Source of the DNA: an uncultured Caulobacterales bacterium
GTDB lineage: Bacteria > Pseudomonadota > Alphaproteobacteria > Caulobacterales > Caulobacteraceae
DNA length: 14,702 bases
NCBI GenBank assembly: GCA_903889785.1
Contig: CAISYT010000078.1
Coordinates: forward strand, 1-14,702
Direction: 5' to 3'
Notes under the pieces: model-generated
Told to the model about the DNA's origin: nothing
Database searches by the model: none
The model's input: only the letters and a program-made list of their open reading frames with translations
In this document: piece after piece, positions 1 through 6,782 of the stretch
Position numbering within the stretch: the first letter of the stretch is position 1
How the letters are laid out: each line of letters opens with the position of its first letter
Program-made: the position numbers and the translations under genes

Positions 1-207
1 GCCCCAGCGGCCCTTTGTTGCGTCGAACTGCAGGGTCTTCTTCGAAGAGGTCCCGTACTGGAACGCCTGGGTGTTGAAGTCACCACGGACGCTGAAGCCA
101 TCGGTGGCCTTGGCGCCCAAATGAGCCGGCTCAGCACGCGCGGCGAAGCCCGATCCCAAAAGGATCAGAGCACTTGCCGCCAGCATGGACTTGGCCGTCC
201 GCGTCAC
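1..207 (-). CDS. Exported protein, N-terminal part only (possibly NtrZ-like)
   Basis: The reverse strand is open from a GTG at 207 to the window edge, giving 69 residues of a protein cut off at its C-terminus. It starts VTRTAKSMLAASALILLGSG: a basic N-terminus, then a hydrophobic stretch, then ARA before EPA, a typical signal peptidase I site near residue 24-25. The product is therefore probably periplasmic or outer-membrane. GGAG sits about 6 bases before the GTG and supports that start; an in-frame ATG at 186 would shorten the signal peptide's charged region. The visible mature part ends TLQFDATKGRWG, which looks like a first amphipathic strand. It recalls small periplasmic proteins of Caulobacterales such as NtrZ, but that is inference from a short fragment. 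It is transcribed divergently from the DUF3576 gene and has a good upstream promoter. I am confident that it is an exported protein; its identity is uncertain. Confidence 0.7.
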   Translation of the reverse strand, partial: MTRTAKSMLAASALILLGSGFAARAEPAHLGAKATDGFSVRGDFNTQAFQYGTSSKKTLQFDATKGRWG

Positions 208-263
208 CCCTGTCTCCGATAAAGCGTCTCGCGGGCACAGAAGCCCTCTGAAAATCGAGATCA

Positions 264-292
264 GATAAACGGCACCGTTACGCAAAGGTCAA
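264..292 (-). promoter_or_regulatory. Likely promoter of the exported-protein gene
   Basis: On the reverse strand TTGACC (287-292) is followed after 17 bases by TTTATC (264-269). The -35 element and spacing are near ideal, and the -10 is of the loose kind common in Alphaproteobacteria. It would give a leader of about 50 bases before the GTG at 207. Confidence 0.45.
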
Positions 293-299
293 CAGCAAC

Positions 300-467
300 A
301 TGGTCTTTTCGCGCCGGGGGGGCCTGGATTCGAGCCTCGCCTGTGGCGGCAAGGCCGCGAAGTCTGCCCCCTTTTGTGCCACCTCCGTACAGGTCTTACA
401 GCGGCGGAAGGCGTTCGCCGTAAAGCTGCCATGAGCCCGGGCCCGGGTGGGCGGGTAAAAAAGCACC
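300..467. other. Middle of the divergent intergenic region, no gene seen
   Basis: This is the part of the 327-bp gap (208-534) not taken up by the two proposed promoters. It holds a run of seven G at 316-322, one GANTC site (327-331), the small inverted repeat CGGCG/CGCCG around 404-422, and a 12-bp palindrome at 436-447. Open frames crossing it have arginine- and proline-rich translations with no recognisable domain and overlap real genes. I see no tRNA, tmRNA or SRP RNA fold. It is most likely regulatory or spacer DNA. Confidence 0.4.
436..447. repeat. 12-bp perfect palindrome CCCGGGCCCGGG
   Basis: CCCGGGCCCGGG is its own reverse complement. It lies about 20 bp upstream of the proposed -35 element of the DUF3576 promoter. 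It could be a protein-binding site or a by-product of high GC. I know no factor with this exact site. Confidence 0.4.
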
Positions 468-495
468 TTGGATGCGGACCGGGGCCTGATATAGA
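468..495 (+). promoter_or_regulatory. Possible promoter of the DUF3576-leuS-lptE-holA operon
   Basis: TTGGAT (468-473) is followed after 16 bases by TATAGA (490-495). The start codon at 535 is about 40 bases further on, with GGAG at 525-528. This is the best sigma-70-like candidate ahead of the plus-strand operon, but the -35 is imperfect. Confidence 0.35.
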
Positions 496-534
496 CCATT
501 CGGCCCGGGCGAGACCTGAGCAGCGGAGCAAAGA

Positions 535-1011
535 ATGGCGTTCGAGCGTAGGCGAGCAGTGCGGATATTGCGGATCGCCGCAATGGGCTTGGCCCTGGCG
601 AGTGTTACAGCGTGCGCCAGCACCCGCAACCGCCTATTCGGCGGCGGCAGGAACACGGTTGCCGCGACGGAAGCGCCCGCCGGTGCGATAGGCGTGAACG
701 GCTATCTCTGGCGCGCCACCCTAGACACCCTGGCCTTCATGCCCCTGGCGTCAGCCGATCCCTACGGCGGCGTTATCATCACCGACTGGTACGCCAACCC
801 GCAGCTGCCAAACGAGCGGTTCAAGGCCACGGCCTATATCCTCGACTCTCGCCTGCGGGCCGACGGCCTCAATGTCGCGGTCAACAAGCAGGTCAAGGAC
901 ACAGCTGGCAGCTGGGTCGACGCCCTGCTGGCCGACCAGACCGAGACCGATATTGAAAATGCCATCCTGACGCGCGCGCGCCAGCTGCGCCTTTCCAACA
1001 TCGGGAACTAG
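535..1011 (+). CDS. DUF3576 family lipoprotein
   Basis: This 158-residue protein has a basic N-terminus (ERRRAVRILR), a hydrophobic segment and a lipobox VTAC with Cys27, so it is probably exported and lipid-modified. The mature part contains GVNGYLWRATLDTLAFMPL and DPYGGVIITDWY, the conserved core of the DUF3576 family of Alphaproteobacteria, whose molecular role is unknown to me. The ATG at 535 is preceded by GGAG at a 6-base spacing. The gene ends 12 bp before leuS and is very likely cotranscribed with leuS, lptE and holA. Sharing a transcript with LptE, another envelope lipoprotein, hints at an outer-membrane role, but this is only context. The family call is fairly secure; the function is open. 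Confidence 0.85.
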   Translation: MAFERRRAVRILRIAAMGLALASVTACASTRNRLFGGGRNTVAATEAPAGAIGVNGYLWRATLDTLAFMPLASADPYGGVIITDWYANPQLPNERFKATAYILDSRLRADGLNVAVNKQVKDTAGSWVDALLADQTETDIENAILTRARQLRLSNIGN

Positions 1012-1023
1012 CCCGCAACCACC

Positions 1024-3582
1024 ATGGCGGCCTATGTTCCCAGCCAAGTCGAGCCCCGGTGGCGCGCCGCCTGGGAGCGGGCGGAATCATTCCGCACGTC
1101 GGCGGACTTTGCCTCGGACCCACGTCCAAAATACTATGTCCTGGAAATGTTCCCCTATCCGTCAGGGCGCATCCACATGGGCCATGTGCGCAACTATGCG
1201 ATGGGCGATGTGGTGGCCCGGTTCAAACGAGCACGCGGCTTTTCCGTGCTGCACCCCATGGGCTGGGACGCATTCGGCATGCCGGCCGAGAACGCCGCTA
1301 TGGAACACGGCGTCCATCCCAAAAGTTGGACCTACGACAATATCGCCGCCATGCGGGCCGAACTCAAGGCCTTGGGCCTGTCTATCGACTGGTCCCGCGA
1401 ATTCGCTACCTGCGACGTGGCCTATTACGGCAAGCAACAGGCCTGGTTCCTGAAGCTGCTAGAGCGCGGCCTGGTCTATCGCCGCGAGGCGAGCGTGAAC
1501 TGGGACCCGGTCGACATGACTGTCCTGGCCAATGAACAGGTCATAGACGGCCGCGGCTGGCGCTCTGGCGCTGTGGTCGAGAAGAAGAAGCTGACGCAGT
1601 GGTTTCTTCGCATCACCTCTTATGCCGACGCCCTGATCGAGGGGCTGGGAACCCTGGACCGCTGGCCGGACAAGGTGCGCCTCATGCAGGAAAACTGGAT
1701 TGGCCGCTCCAGGGGCCTACAGATGACCTTCGAATTCGTGGGCACGGCCCCTGTGGGGTTCGAAGCCGGCGTCGAGGTCTATACGACTCGGCCCGATACC
1801 CTGTTCGGCGCTTCGTTCCTGGCGATTGCCGCCGATCATCCCTTCGCCAAATCGCTGGCGAGCGATCCGAAGGTCGCGGCCTTCCTGGCGGAATGCAAAA
1901 AGGGCGGCTCTACCGCTGCGGATATCGAGACCGGCGAGAAGTTGGGGCTAGATACCGGCCTGACCGTAGCCCATCCGTTCAAATCAGGCGCGACCCTGCC
2001 CATTTGGATCGCCAATTTCGTGCTCATGGACTACGGTACCGGTGCCATTTTCGGCTGCCCGGCCCACGACCAGCGCGACCTGGATTTTGCCCGAAAATAT
2101 GCCCTTCCGGTCACGCCTGTAGTGCTGCCGCCCGGCGCGGACCCAGCCGATTTCAGCGTCGGCAAAGAGGCCTATACCGGACCCGGTACGATCTATCACT
2201 CTGATTTCCTTGATGGTTTGGCCACAGAAGCGGCAAAGGCCGAGGCTATCTCCCGCATTGAAACCATGGGCAAGGGCTTGGGTGCCACAGTCTATCGGCT
2301 GCGCGACTGGGGCGTAAGCCGCCAGCGCTACTGGGGCTGTCCGATCCCGGTGATCCATTGCGCCGCTTGTGGCCCTGTGCCGGTACCGAGAGATCAGCTG
2401 CCGGTGGTGCTACCCGACGATGTGACCTTCGACCGCCCAGGCAATCCGCTGCTGCGCCACACGACCTGGCGGCACGTCTCCTGCCCGTCGTGCGGCGGCA
2501 ATGCCGAGCGCGAAACCGACACGCTGGACACCTTCGTCGACAGTAGCTGGTACTTCGCTCGCTTCACCAATCCAGGCGCGGACGCCGCCATCGACAAGGC
2601 CGCCGCCGATCACTGGCTGCCCATCGATCAGTATATTGGAGGGGTCGAACATGCGGTGCTGCACCTGCTGTACGCCCGCTTTATCACCCGCGCCCTCAAG
2701 GACGAGGGCGTGTTGTCGGTGGAGGAGCCGTTTGCGGGCCTGTTCACCCAGGGCATGGTGACCCACGAGACCTATAAAACCGCCGCTGGCGACTGGGTTC
2801 AGCCCGATCAGGTTACCCTGGTGAGCGACAGCGGTGTGTGCCGCGCGGTCTACACCGACACTGGCGAGGATCTGGTGGTGGGCGACATCGAGAAGATGTC
2901 GAAATCGAAGAAAAACGTGATCGCACCGGAGGAGATATTCTCGGCCCATGGCGTCGACGCCGCCCGCCTGTTCGTGATGTCCGACAGCCCGCCCGAGCGG
3001 GACGTGCAATGGACCACTGGCGGTATAGAGGGCGCAAGCCGCTTCGTTCAGCGGGTCTGGGCCGAATTCGAGACCCCCTTCACAGCCGGCGGCTCGGACG
3101 GCGACGCCCTAGCCCTGCGCCAAGCTGTGCACCGGCTGATCGAAGCCGTGACCGACGGTATTGAGGGCTTCCGCTTCAACTCGGCCATCGCCAAGCTCTA
3201 CGGCTTTCTCAATACTCTGAAGACCAGTAAGGCCGCCGGGGGAGCGCGCGCCGAGTCTCTATCGATCCTGGCACGATTGATCGCCCCCTTCACACCGCAC
3301 CTGGCCGAGCAATGCTGGGAAAAGCTAGGCGAAGCCGGCATGATCTGCGACGCGCCCTGGCCAGACGCCGATCCGGCCCTGACTGCCCAAGACGAAGTTG
3401 TCCTGCCGGTTCAGGTCAACGGCAAGCGGCGCGGCGAAATCCGTGCGCCGGTCGGTGCCGCGCATGCTGATGTCGAAAAAATCGCCCTGGCGGATGCCAA
3501 CGTTGCGGCGCACCTTGATGGTCTGACCGTTCGCAAGGTGATCGTGGTGCTGGACCGTATCGTCAACATCGTGGCCAGCTAG
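1024..3582 (+). CDS. leuS: Leucyl-tRNA synthetase
   Basis: This cytoplasmic class I aminoacyl-tRNA synthetase attaches leucine to tRNA-Leu. At 852 residues it is full length for bacterial LeuRS. The HIGH motif is HMGH at residues 51-54, after PYPSGRI. The CP1 editing domain carries TTRPDTLFG at about 254-262 and GCPAHDQRD at about 344-352, so post-transfer editing should be intact. A cysteine pair set, CAAC (446-449) and CPSC (487-490), marks a zinc-binding insertion, followed by ETDTLDTFVDSSWY. KMSKS lies at 624-628, then the anticodon-binding domain with APFTPHLAEQ (754-763). The ATG at 1024 gives the family's usual N-terminus (YVPSQVEPRW), although no strong ribosome-binding site precedes it. 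The stop codon TAG directly abuts the ATG of lptE, which suggests translational coupling. Nothing looks damaged. Confidence 0.98.
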   Translation: MAAYVPSQVEPRWRAAWERAESFRTSADFASDPRPKYYVLEMFPYPSGRIHMGHVRNYAMGDVVARFKRARGFSVLHPMGWDAFGMPAENAAMEHGVHPKSWTYDNIAAMRAELKALGLSIDWSREFATCDVAYYGKQQAWFLKLLERGLVYRREASVNWDPVDMTVLANEQVIDGRGWRSGAVVEKKKLTQWFLRITSYADALIEGLGTLDRWPDKVRLMQENWIGRSRGLQMTFEFVGTAPVGFEAGVEVYTTRPDTLFGASFLAIAADHPFAKSLASDPKVAAFLAECKKGGSTAADIETGEKLGLDTGLTVAHPFKSGATLPIWIANFVLMDYGTGAIFGCPAHDQRDLDFARKYALPVTPVVLPPGADPADFSVGKEAYTGPGTIYHSDFLDGLATEAAKAEAISRIETMGKGLGATVYRLRDWGVSRQRYWGCPIPVIHCAACGPVPVPRDQLPVVLPDDVTFDRPGNPLLRHTTWRHVSCPSCGGNAERETDTLDTFVDSSWYFARFTNPGADAAIDKAAADHWLPIDQYIGGVEHAVLHLLYARFITRALKDEGVLSVEEPFAGLFTQGMVTHETYKTAAGDWVQPDQVTLVSDSGVCRAVYTDTGEDLVVGDIEKMSKSKKNVIAPEEIFSAHGVDAARLFVMSDSPPERDVQWTTGGIEGASRFVQRVWAEFETPFTAGGSDGDALALRQAVHRLIEAVTDGIEGFRFNSAIAKLYGFLNTLKTSKAAGGARAESLSILARLIAPFTPHLAEQCWEKLGEAGMICDAPWPDADPALTAQDEVVLPVQVNGKRRGEIRAPVGAAHADVEKIALADANVAAHLDGLTVRKVIVVLDRIVNIVAS

Positions 3583-4074
3583 ATGAACCGACTGCGCGCG
3601 TCGCTGATGGGCCTGATGCTCCTCTCGCTTACGAGCTGCGGGTTCACACCGCTCTATGCCGTACCCGGGGTCGCCTCGGGACTGTCGACCATCGCCATCA
3701 GCGCGCCGCAGGGACGATCAGGGTTCCTGCTGCGCCAGTCTTTGGACGACGCCTTCGCCCACGACGCCTCTGCCCCGGCGGCCTATCGCCTGGGCCTGTC
3801 CTATAACGAGCAGAAAATCCCGCGCGGCGTGCGGATCAACAACGTCGCCAATCGCTACGAGCTGGTGCTGACCGTCGGGTACACCTTGACCACCACCAAC
3901 GGAACGCCCGGTAAGACCGGAAAGGTGCAGGCCAGCGTAACCTATGATTCCGCCGACCAGCCCTATGCCTCCATCGCCGCCGAGCAAGACGGGCAAGAGC
4001 GTGCCGCCGCCAAAGCCGCGCGGCAGATTCAGATCGAACTGGCCGCCTGGATGGCCGGCAATAAGCCCACCTAA
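3583..4074 (+). CDS. lptE: LPS-assembly lipoprotein LptE
   Basis: This 163-residue protein has a short signal peptide ending in the lipobox LTSC (Cys19), followed at once by GFTPLY, the hallmark start of mature LptE. LptE is an outer-membrane lipoprotein that sits in the LptD barrel and helps insert lipopolysaccharide into the outer leaflet. The middle part (RLGLSYNEQKIPRGVRINNV, NRYELVLTVGYTL) fits the alphaproteobacterial version of the family. The C-terminal helix AAAKAARQIQIELAAWM is also typical. It begins immediately after the leuS stop and its own TAA abuts the holA ATG, so it has no room for a private promoter and probably depends on ribosomes arriving from leuS. The leuS-lptE-holA order is a familiar linkage in proteobacteria and supports the call. 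Confidence 0.93.
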   Translation: MNRLRASLMGLMLLSLTSCGFTPLYAVPGVASGLSTIAISAPQGRSGFLLRQSLDDAFAHDASAPAAYRLGLSYNEQKIPRGVRINNVANRYELVLTVGYTLTTTNGTPGKTGKVQASVTYDSADQPYASIAAEQDGQERAAAKAARQIQIELAAWMAGNKPT

Positions 4075-5133
4075 ATGATCCTGACGCGTCGCCCGGATAT
4101 CGAGCGGTTCCTAAGGGGCCCAGACGGCAGCGTGCGCGTGGCCCTGATCTACGGCCGCGACACAGGAATGGTGCGCGAACGGGCCGATAGTCTGGCCCGC
4201 AAAATCGTGAAGGACCCGGACGACCCGTTCGATGTCTCCGCCCTGACAGGTTCCGACGCCGAAGACGAGGGGGGGCTGGAAAGCGCCCTGACCGCCCAAT
4301 CCATGACCGGTGGCCGGCGGCTGGTGCGGCTGCGACTATCCAGTGACAAGGCGGGTCCAGACCGCGCGGCCGCGGCGGCCCTGACCGCCCACGCCAACGG
4401 TGAACTTAATCCGCTGGCGTTTTTCCTAATTGAGGCCGGGGCGCTGGGACGCGACAGCCAACTGCGCAAGGCGGCGGAGGCCAAGGGCGTCAATGAGACC
4501 TGCGTGGTCATGCCCGCCTATGAAGACGAGCCCGGCGATGTGGTGCGGCTGGTGCGCGAGGGCTTGGCTGCCGACAAGGTGTCGCTGACCAACGATGCCT
4601 TGGCCTTGCTGGTTGAGCGCCTGCCGCGCGACCGCGGCGTGGCACGGCAAGAAATAGAGCGCCTGGCGCTATTTCTGGGCCCGGGAAGCGGGACACGGGG
4701 TGATATCACCATGCTGGCCGACTTTTTCGGGGTTGAGCCTGAAGCCTCCCTATTCGAAGCCGCCAACGACGCGTTCGGTGGCCGACTTGGCGCGGCTCAG
4801 GGCCACTTGCGGCGAGCCCGGGCGGAAGGCGAGGGGGGCCCGGCCACGGTGAGGGCGGCCGGCATGCATCTGACGAAGTTGCGCAAGGCCTTGACCCTAA
4901 TGGCCAGCGGTACCGAGGCCAGCGCCGCCGCCAAATCGGTTGGGGTGTTCTGGAAGACCGAACGCGAGTTCCTGCGCCAGGCCCGCGCCTGGTCGCTGAC
5001 TGAACTCGACAAGCTTCAGCCGCCGGTCCTGGCGGCCGACCGCGCCTGTAAAACCGCCGGTGCGCCGGATGATCTAATCGCCGAACGTCTGGTACTAACC
5101 ATCGCTGGGCGGGCGCGCGCCCTTGGCCTTTGA
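4075..5133 (+). CDS. holA: DNA polymerase III delta subunit
   Basis: HolA is the delta subunit of the clamp loader, which opens the beta sliding clamp and loads it on DNA. The 352-residue length is normal. The N-terminal part (VRVALIYGRDTGMVRERAD) is the degenerate AAA+-like domain that lacks a working P-loop, as expected for delta. Conserved stretches include LNPLAFFLIEAGALG and LVERLPRDRGVARQEIERLALF in the middle domain. The C-terminal collar domain carries HLTKLRKAL and AWSLTELDKLQPPVLAADRACK. It starts directly at the lptE stop codon and is the last tightly coupled gene of the operon. Its neighbourhood (lptE upstream, parB downstream) matches known alphaproteobacterial gene order. Confidence 0.95.
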   Translation: MILTRRPDIERFLRGPDGSVRVALIYGRDTGMVRERADSLARKIVKDPDDPFDVSALTGSDAEDEGGLESALTAQSMTGGRRLVRLRLSSDKAGPDRAAAAALTAHANGELNPLAFFLIEAGALGRDSQLRKAAEAKGVNETCVVMPAYEDEPGDVVRLVREGLAADKVSLTNDALALLVERLPRDRGVARQEIERLALFLGPGSGTRGDITMLADFFGVEPEASLFEAANDAFGGRLGAAQGHLRRARAEGEGGPATVRAAGMHLTKLRKALTLMASGTEASAAAKSVGVFWKTEREFLRQARAWSLTELDKLQPPVLAADRACKTAGAPDDLIAERLVLTIAGRARALGL

Positions 5134-5140
5134 GGGCGAT

Positions 5141-5177
5141 TGAGGCTATCACGCGGGGAAAGCCTCTGTGAGCCTCA
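5141..5177 (+). promoter_or_regulatory. Overlapping alternative hairpins between holA and the DUF3297 gene
   Basis: One left arm, TGAGGCT (5141-5147), can pair with AGCCTC (5161-5166) or with AGCCTCA (5171-5177); the second pairing is a perfect 7 bp. The two right arms are direct repeats 10 bases apart and end just before the ATG at 5182. The stems are short and no U tract follows, so this may be chance or a weak RNA structure at the start of the downstream gene. Confidence 0.25.
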
Positions 5178-5181
5178 TACC

Positions 5182-5436
5182 ATGACCGATACTCCGCCCG
5201 ACCGCCTATCGATCAATCCCGACAGCCCACACTATGACGCCGCCTTGCTAGAGCGTGGCGTAGGCGTGCGCTTCAAGGGTGCCGACAAGCAAAACGTCGA
5301 CGAATACTGCGTCAGCGAAGGCTGGGTGCGGCTGGCGGTGGGTAAGGCGGTCGACCGCAAGGGAAACGCCATGACGGTGAAACTGCAGGGTCTGGTTGAA
5401 CCCTATTTCCGGGACATTGCGGCCTCGGAGGGCTAG
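5182..5436 (+). CDS. DUF3297 family small protein
   Basis: The product is 84 residues, starting MTDTPPDRLSINPDSPHYD, the conserved beginning of the DUF3297 family. The frame is open further upstream to an ATG at 5140, but the extra 14 residues do not look like the family and the conserved block starts at 5182. The core includes GVGVRFKGADKQNVDEYCVS, EGWVRLAVGKAVDRKGNAMT and LQGLVEPYFRD. Members are small soluble proteins of unknown function; some are labelled glutathione peroxidase in databases, which I do not consider supported here because there is no peroxidase active-site motif. It lies 48 bp after holA and 3 bp before the GFA gene, whose ribosome-binding site lies inside the end of this gene. 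The ribosome-binding site of this gene itself is weak. Confidence 0.88.
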   Translation: MTDTPPDRLSINPDSPHYDAALLERGVGVRFKGADKQNVDEYCVSEGWVRLAVGKAVDRKGNAMTVKLQGLVEPYFRDIAASEG

Positions 5437-5439
5437 AAA

Positions 5440-5868
5440 ATGGGCGAATACACTGGGGGATGCGCCTGTAGGGCGGTACGGTTCACAATTACGGCAGAAC
5501 CGGCAGGGGTTCGCTATTGCATGTGCCGTGGCTGCCAGTACCTGGGCGCCGGCAGCGGCACGGTCGGGGCGGCATTTCCGTTAAGCGCCGTGACCATCAC
5601 CGGCGAGACCAGTGACTTCGCCAACACCGCCGACAGTGGCACCCAAATGCACCGCCGGTTTTGTTCAGCCTGCGGAACCCCGCTGTTTAGCCAGGCTGAA
5701 TCGCGGCCGGGAACCATCATCATCCGCGTCGGTGCCATGGACGATCCTGACGCGTTCGTCCCCACCTCAATCATCTGGACCAAGTCGGCACCGAAATGGA
5801 TCTGCCTTGATGAGAGCCTGACCATAGTCGAGGGTCAGCCAGTCAGCCCGGCGCCGAGCAATCCTTAA
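5440..5868 (+). CDS. GFA-family (CENP-V/GFA) zinc protein
   Basis: This 142-residue protein is built around zinc-binding cysteines: C8 and C10 (GGCACRAVRF), C27, C29 and C32 (YCMCRGC) and C75 and C78 (FCSACGTPLF). This is the cysteine pattern of the GFA fold, named after a glutathione-dependent formaldehyde-activating enzyme. Many members have no proven substrate, so a formaldehyde role should not be assumed. The remaining motifs (IIIRVGAMDDP, IWTKSAPKWICLDE) are also typical. The ATG at 5440 has a strong GGAGGG at 5427-5432 with a 7-base spacing, inside the 3' end of the DUF3297 gene, so the two are cotranscribed. Its stop is only 17 bp from the stop of parB on the other strand, and I see no hairpin terminator in that gap. 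Confidence 0.9.
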   Translation: MGEYTGGCACRAVRFTITAEPAGVRYCMCRGCQYLGAGSGTVGAAFPLSAVTITGETSDFANTADSGTQMHRRFCSACGTPLFSQAESRPGTIIIRVGAMDDPDAFVPTSIIWTKSAPKWICLDESLTIVEGQPVSPAPSNP

Positions 5869-5885
5869 GTATCAGGACTCATTGG

Positions 5886-6782
5886 CTATTTTGCGCCAGA
5901 CAGCCGTCGGCACAGATCGTCGAGCTGCTCCAGGGTTTGGTAGCTGATCGTCACCGTCCCAGCCCCGCCACGGTCGGCGATCGAGACGCCGAGGCCAATC
6001 GTATCCGTCAAATCGGCTTCCAGGGCGGCGGTGTCTGCATCCTTGCCGCCGGTTGACTGTCCGCCCACACGCCCGCTTACCTTAGGCACAGCAGAAGGCT
6101 TGCGAGCTAAGGCTTCGGTCTCGCGCACCGACAGGCGCTTTTCGATCACCTGATTGGCCAAACCCGCAATGTCCGCCCCGTCGGCTTGCAACAAGGCGCG
6201 GGCATGACCCGCACTAAGCGCCCCCTCGGAGAGATAGGTTTGCACTGTCGGCGGAAGTTGCAGCAGGCGCAGAGTGTTGGCCACATGCGGCCGGCTCTTA
6301 CCCACGGCCAGGGCGATCTCGTCCTGCGTATGGCCGAAGCGATCGATCAACGCACGATAGCCAAGGGCTTCTTCTAGGGCATTGAGATCTGCGCGCTGGA
6401 CGTTCTCGACAATGGCGATTTCGAGCACGGCGCGGTCGTCTAGGTCTCGCACCACGGCGGGAATGGATCGAAGGCCGGCGATCTGGCTGGCCCGCCAGCG
6501 GCGCTCGCCGGCAACGATCTGATATTCGCCCGGTTGATCGGGCGCGGGTCGCACCAAGATTGGCTGCAACACGCCCTGGCGGCGAACGGTTTCGGCCAGG
6601 GAGTCTAGCTCGGCCTTGTCAAAGTGCCGCCTCGGCTGATCTGGATTGCGCCGCACCAGCTCGATCGGCAGCTCACGCTGGCTGGCCGGAACAGCCATGC
6701 CCTCCGGCGGCGCGGCAGTGTCAGCCTCGCCCAGCAAGGCGGAAAGGCCCCGGCCCAGGCCACGACGTCCCTCGGCGCTCAT
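5886..6782 (-). CDS. parB: Chromosome partitioning protein ParB
   Basis: ParB is the CTP-dependent clamp that loads at parS sites, spreads on DNA and marks the origin region for segregation by ParA. The 298-residue product begins SAEGRRGLGRGLSALLGE, the ParA-interacting N-terminal end. The CTP-binding domain carries PDQPRRHF (48-54), the C motif GERRWRA (92-98) and ENVQR (126-130). The helix-turn-helix region for parS recognition runs through TQDEIALAVGKSRPHVANTL (about 152-171). A linker follows, then the dimerisation domain ending TLEQLDDLCRRLSGAK. All key motifs are intact. Its ATG overlaps the parA stop by 4 bp (ATGA), so it is translationally coupled to parA. It is the last gene of the minus-strand operon and converges with the GFA gene. 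Sequence resemblance to Caulobacter ParB is strong by recall. Confidence 0.98.
   Translation of the reverse strand: MSAEGRRGLGRGLSALLGEADTAAPPEGMAVPASQRELPIELVRRNPDQPRRHFDKAELDSLAETVRRQGVLQPILVRPAPDQPGEYQIVAGERRWRASQIAGLRSIPAVVRDLDDRAVLEIAIVENVQRADLNALEEALGYRALIDRFGHTQDEIALAVGKSRPHVANTLRLLQLPPTVQTYLSEGALSAGHARALLQADGADIAGLANQVIEKRLSVRETEALARKPSAVPKVSGRVGGQSTGGKDADTAALEADLTDTIGLGVSIADRGGAGTVTISYQTLEQLDDLCRRLSGAK

Noticed and set aside
300..345. Possible tRNA or tmRNA T-arm suggested by GGATTCGAGCC
   Set aside because: The flanking bases do not form a 5-bp T stem on either strand, and no acceptor stem, CCA or other arms can be found.
395..430. Possible SRP RNA core suggested by CAGGTC followed by GGAAGG
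   Set aside because: The spacing and the conserved AGCAGCC segment do not match, and no long SRP hairpin can be drawn.
374..691. 105-residue plus-strand frame crossing the start of the DUF3576 gene
   Set aside because: It overlaps a gene with a good ribosome-binding site and lipobox, and its own translation is low-complexity and basic.
2410..3009. 199-residue open frame on the reverse strand inside leuS
   Set aside because: It lies wholly within a clear leuS, its translation shows no domain, and long antisense frames are expected in GC-rich coding DNA.
5376..5392. GTGAAAC in the DUF3297 gene considered as parS
   Set aside because: Only the right half-site is present, so it is not a palindrome and is likely chance.
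5869..5885. Terminator between the GFA gene and parB
   Set aside because: The 17-bp gap has no inverted repeat; transcripts probably overlap or end by Rho.
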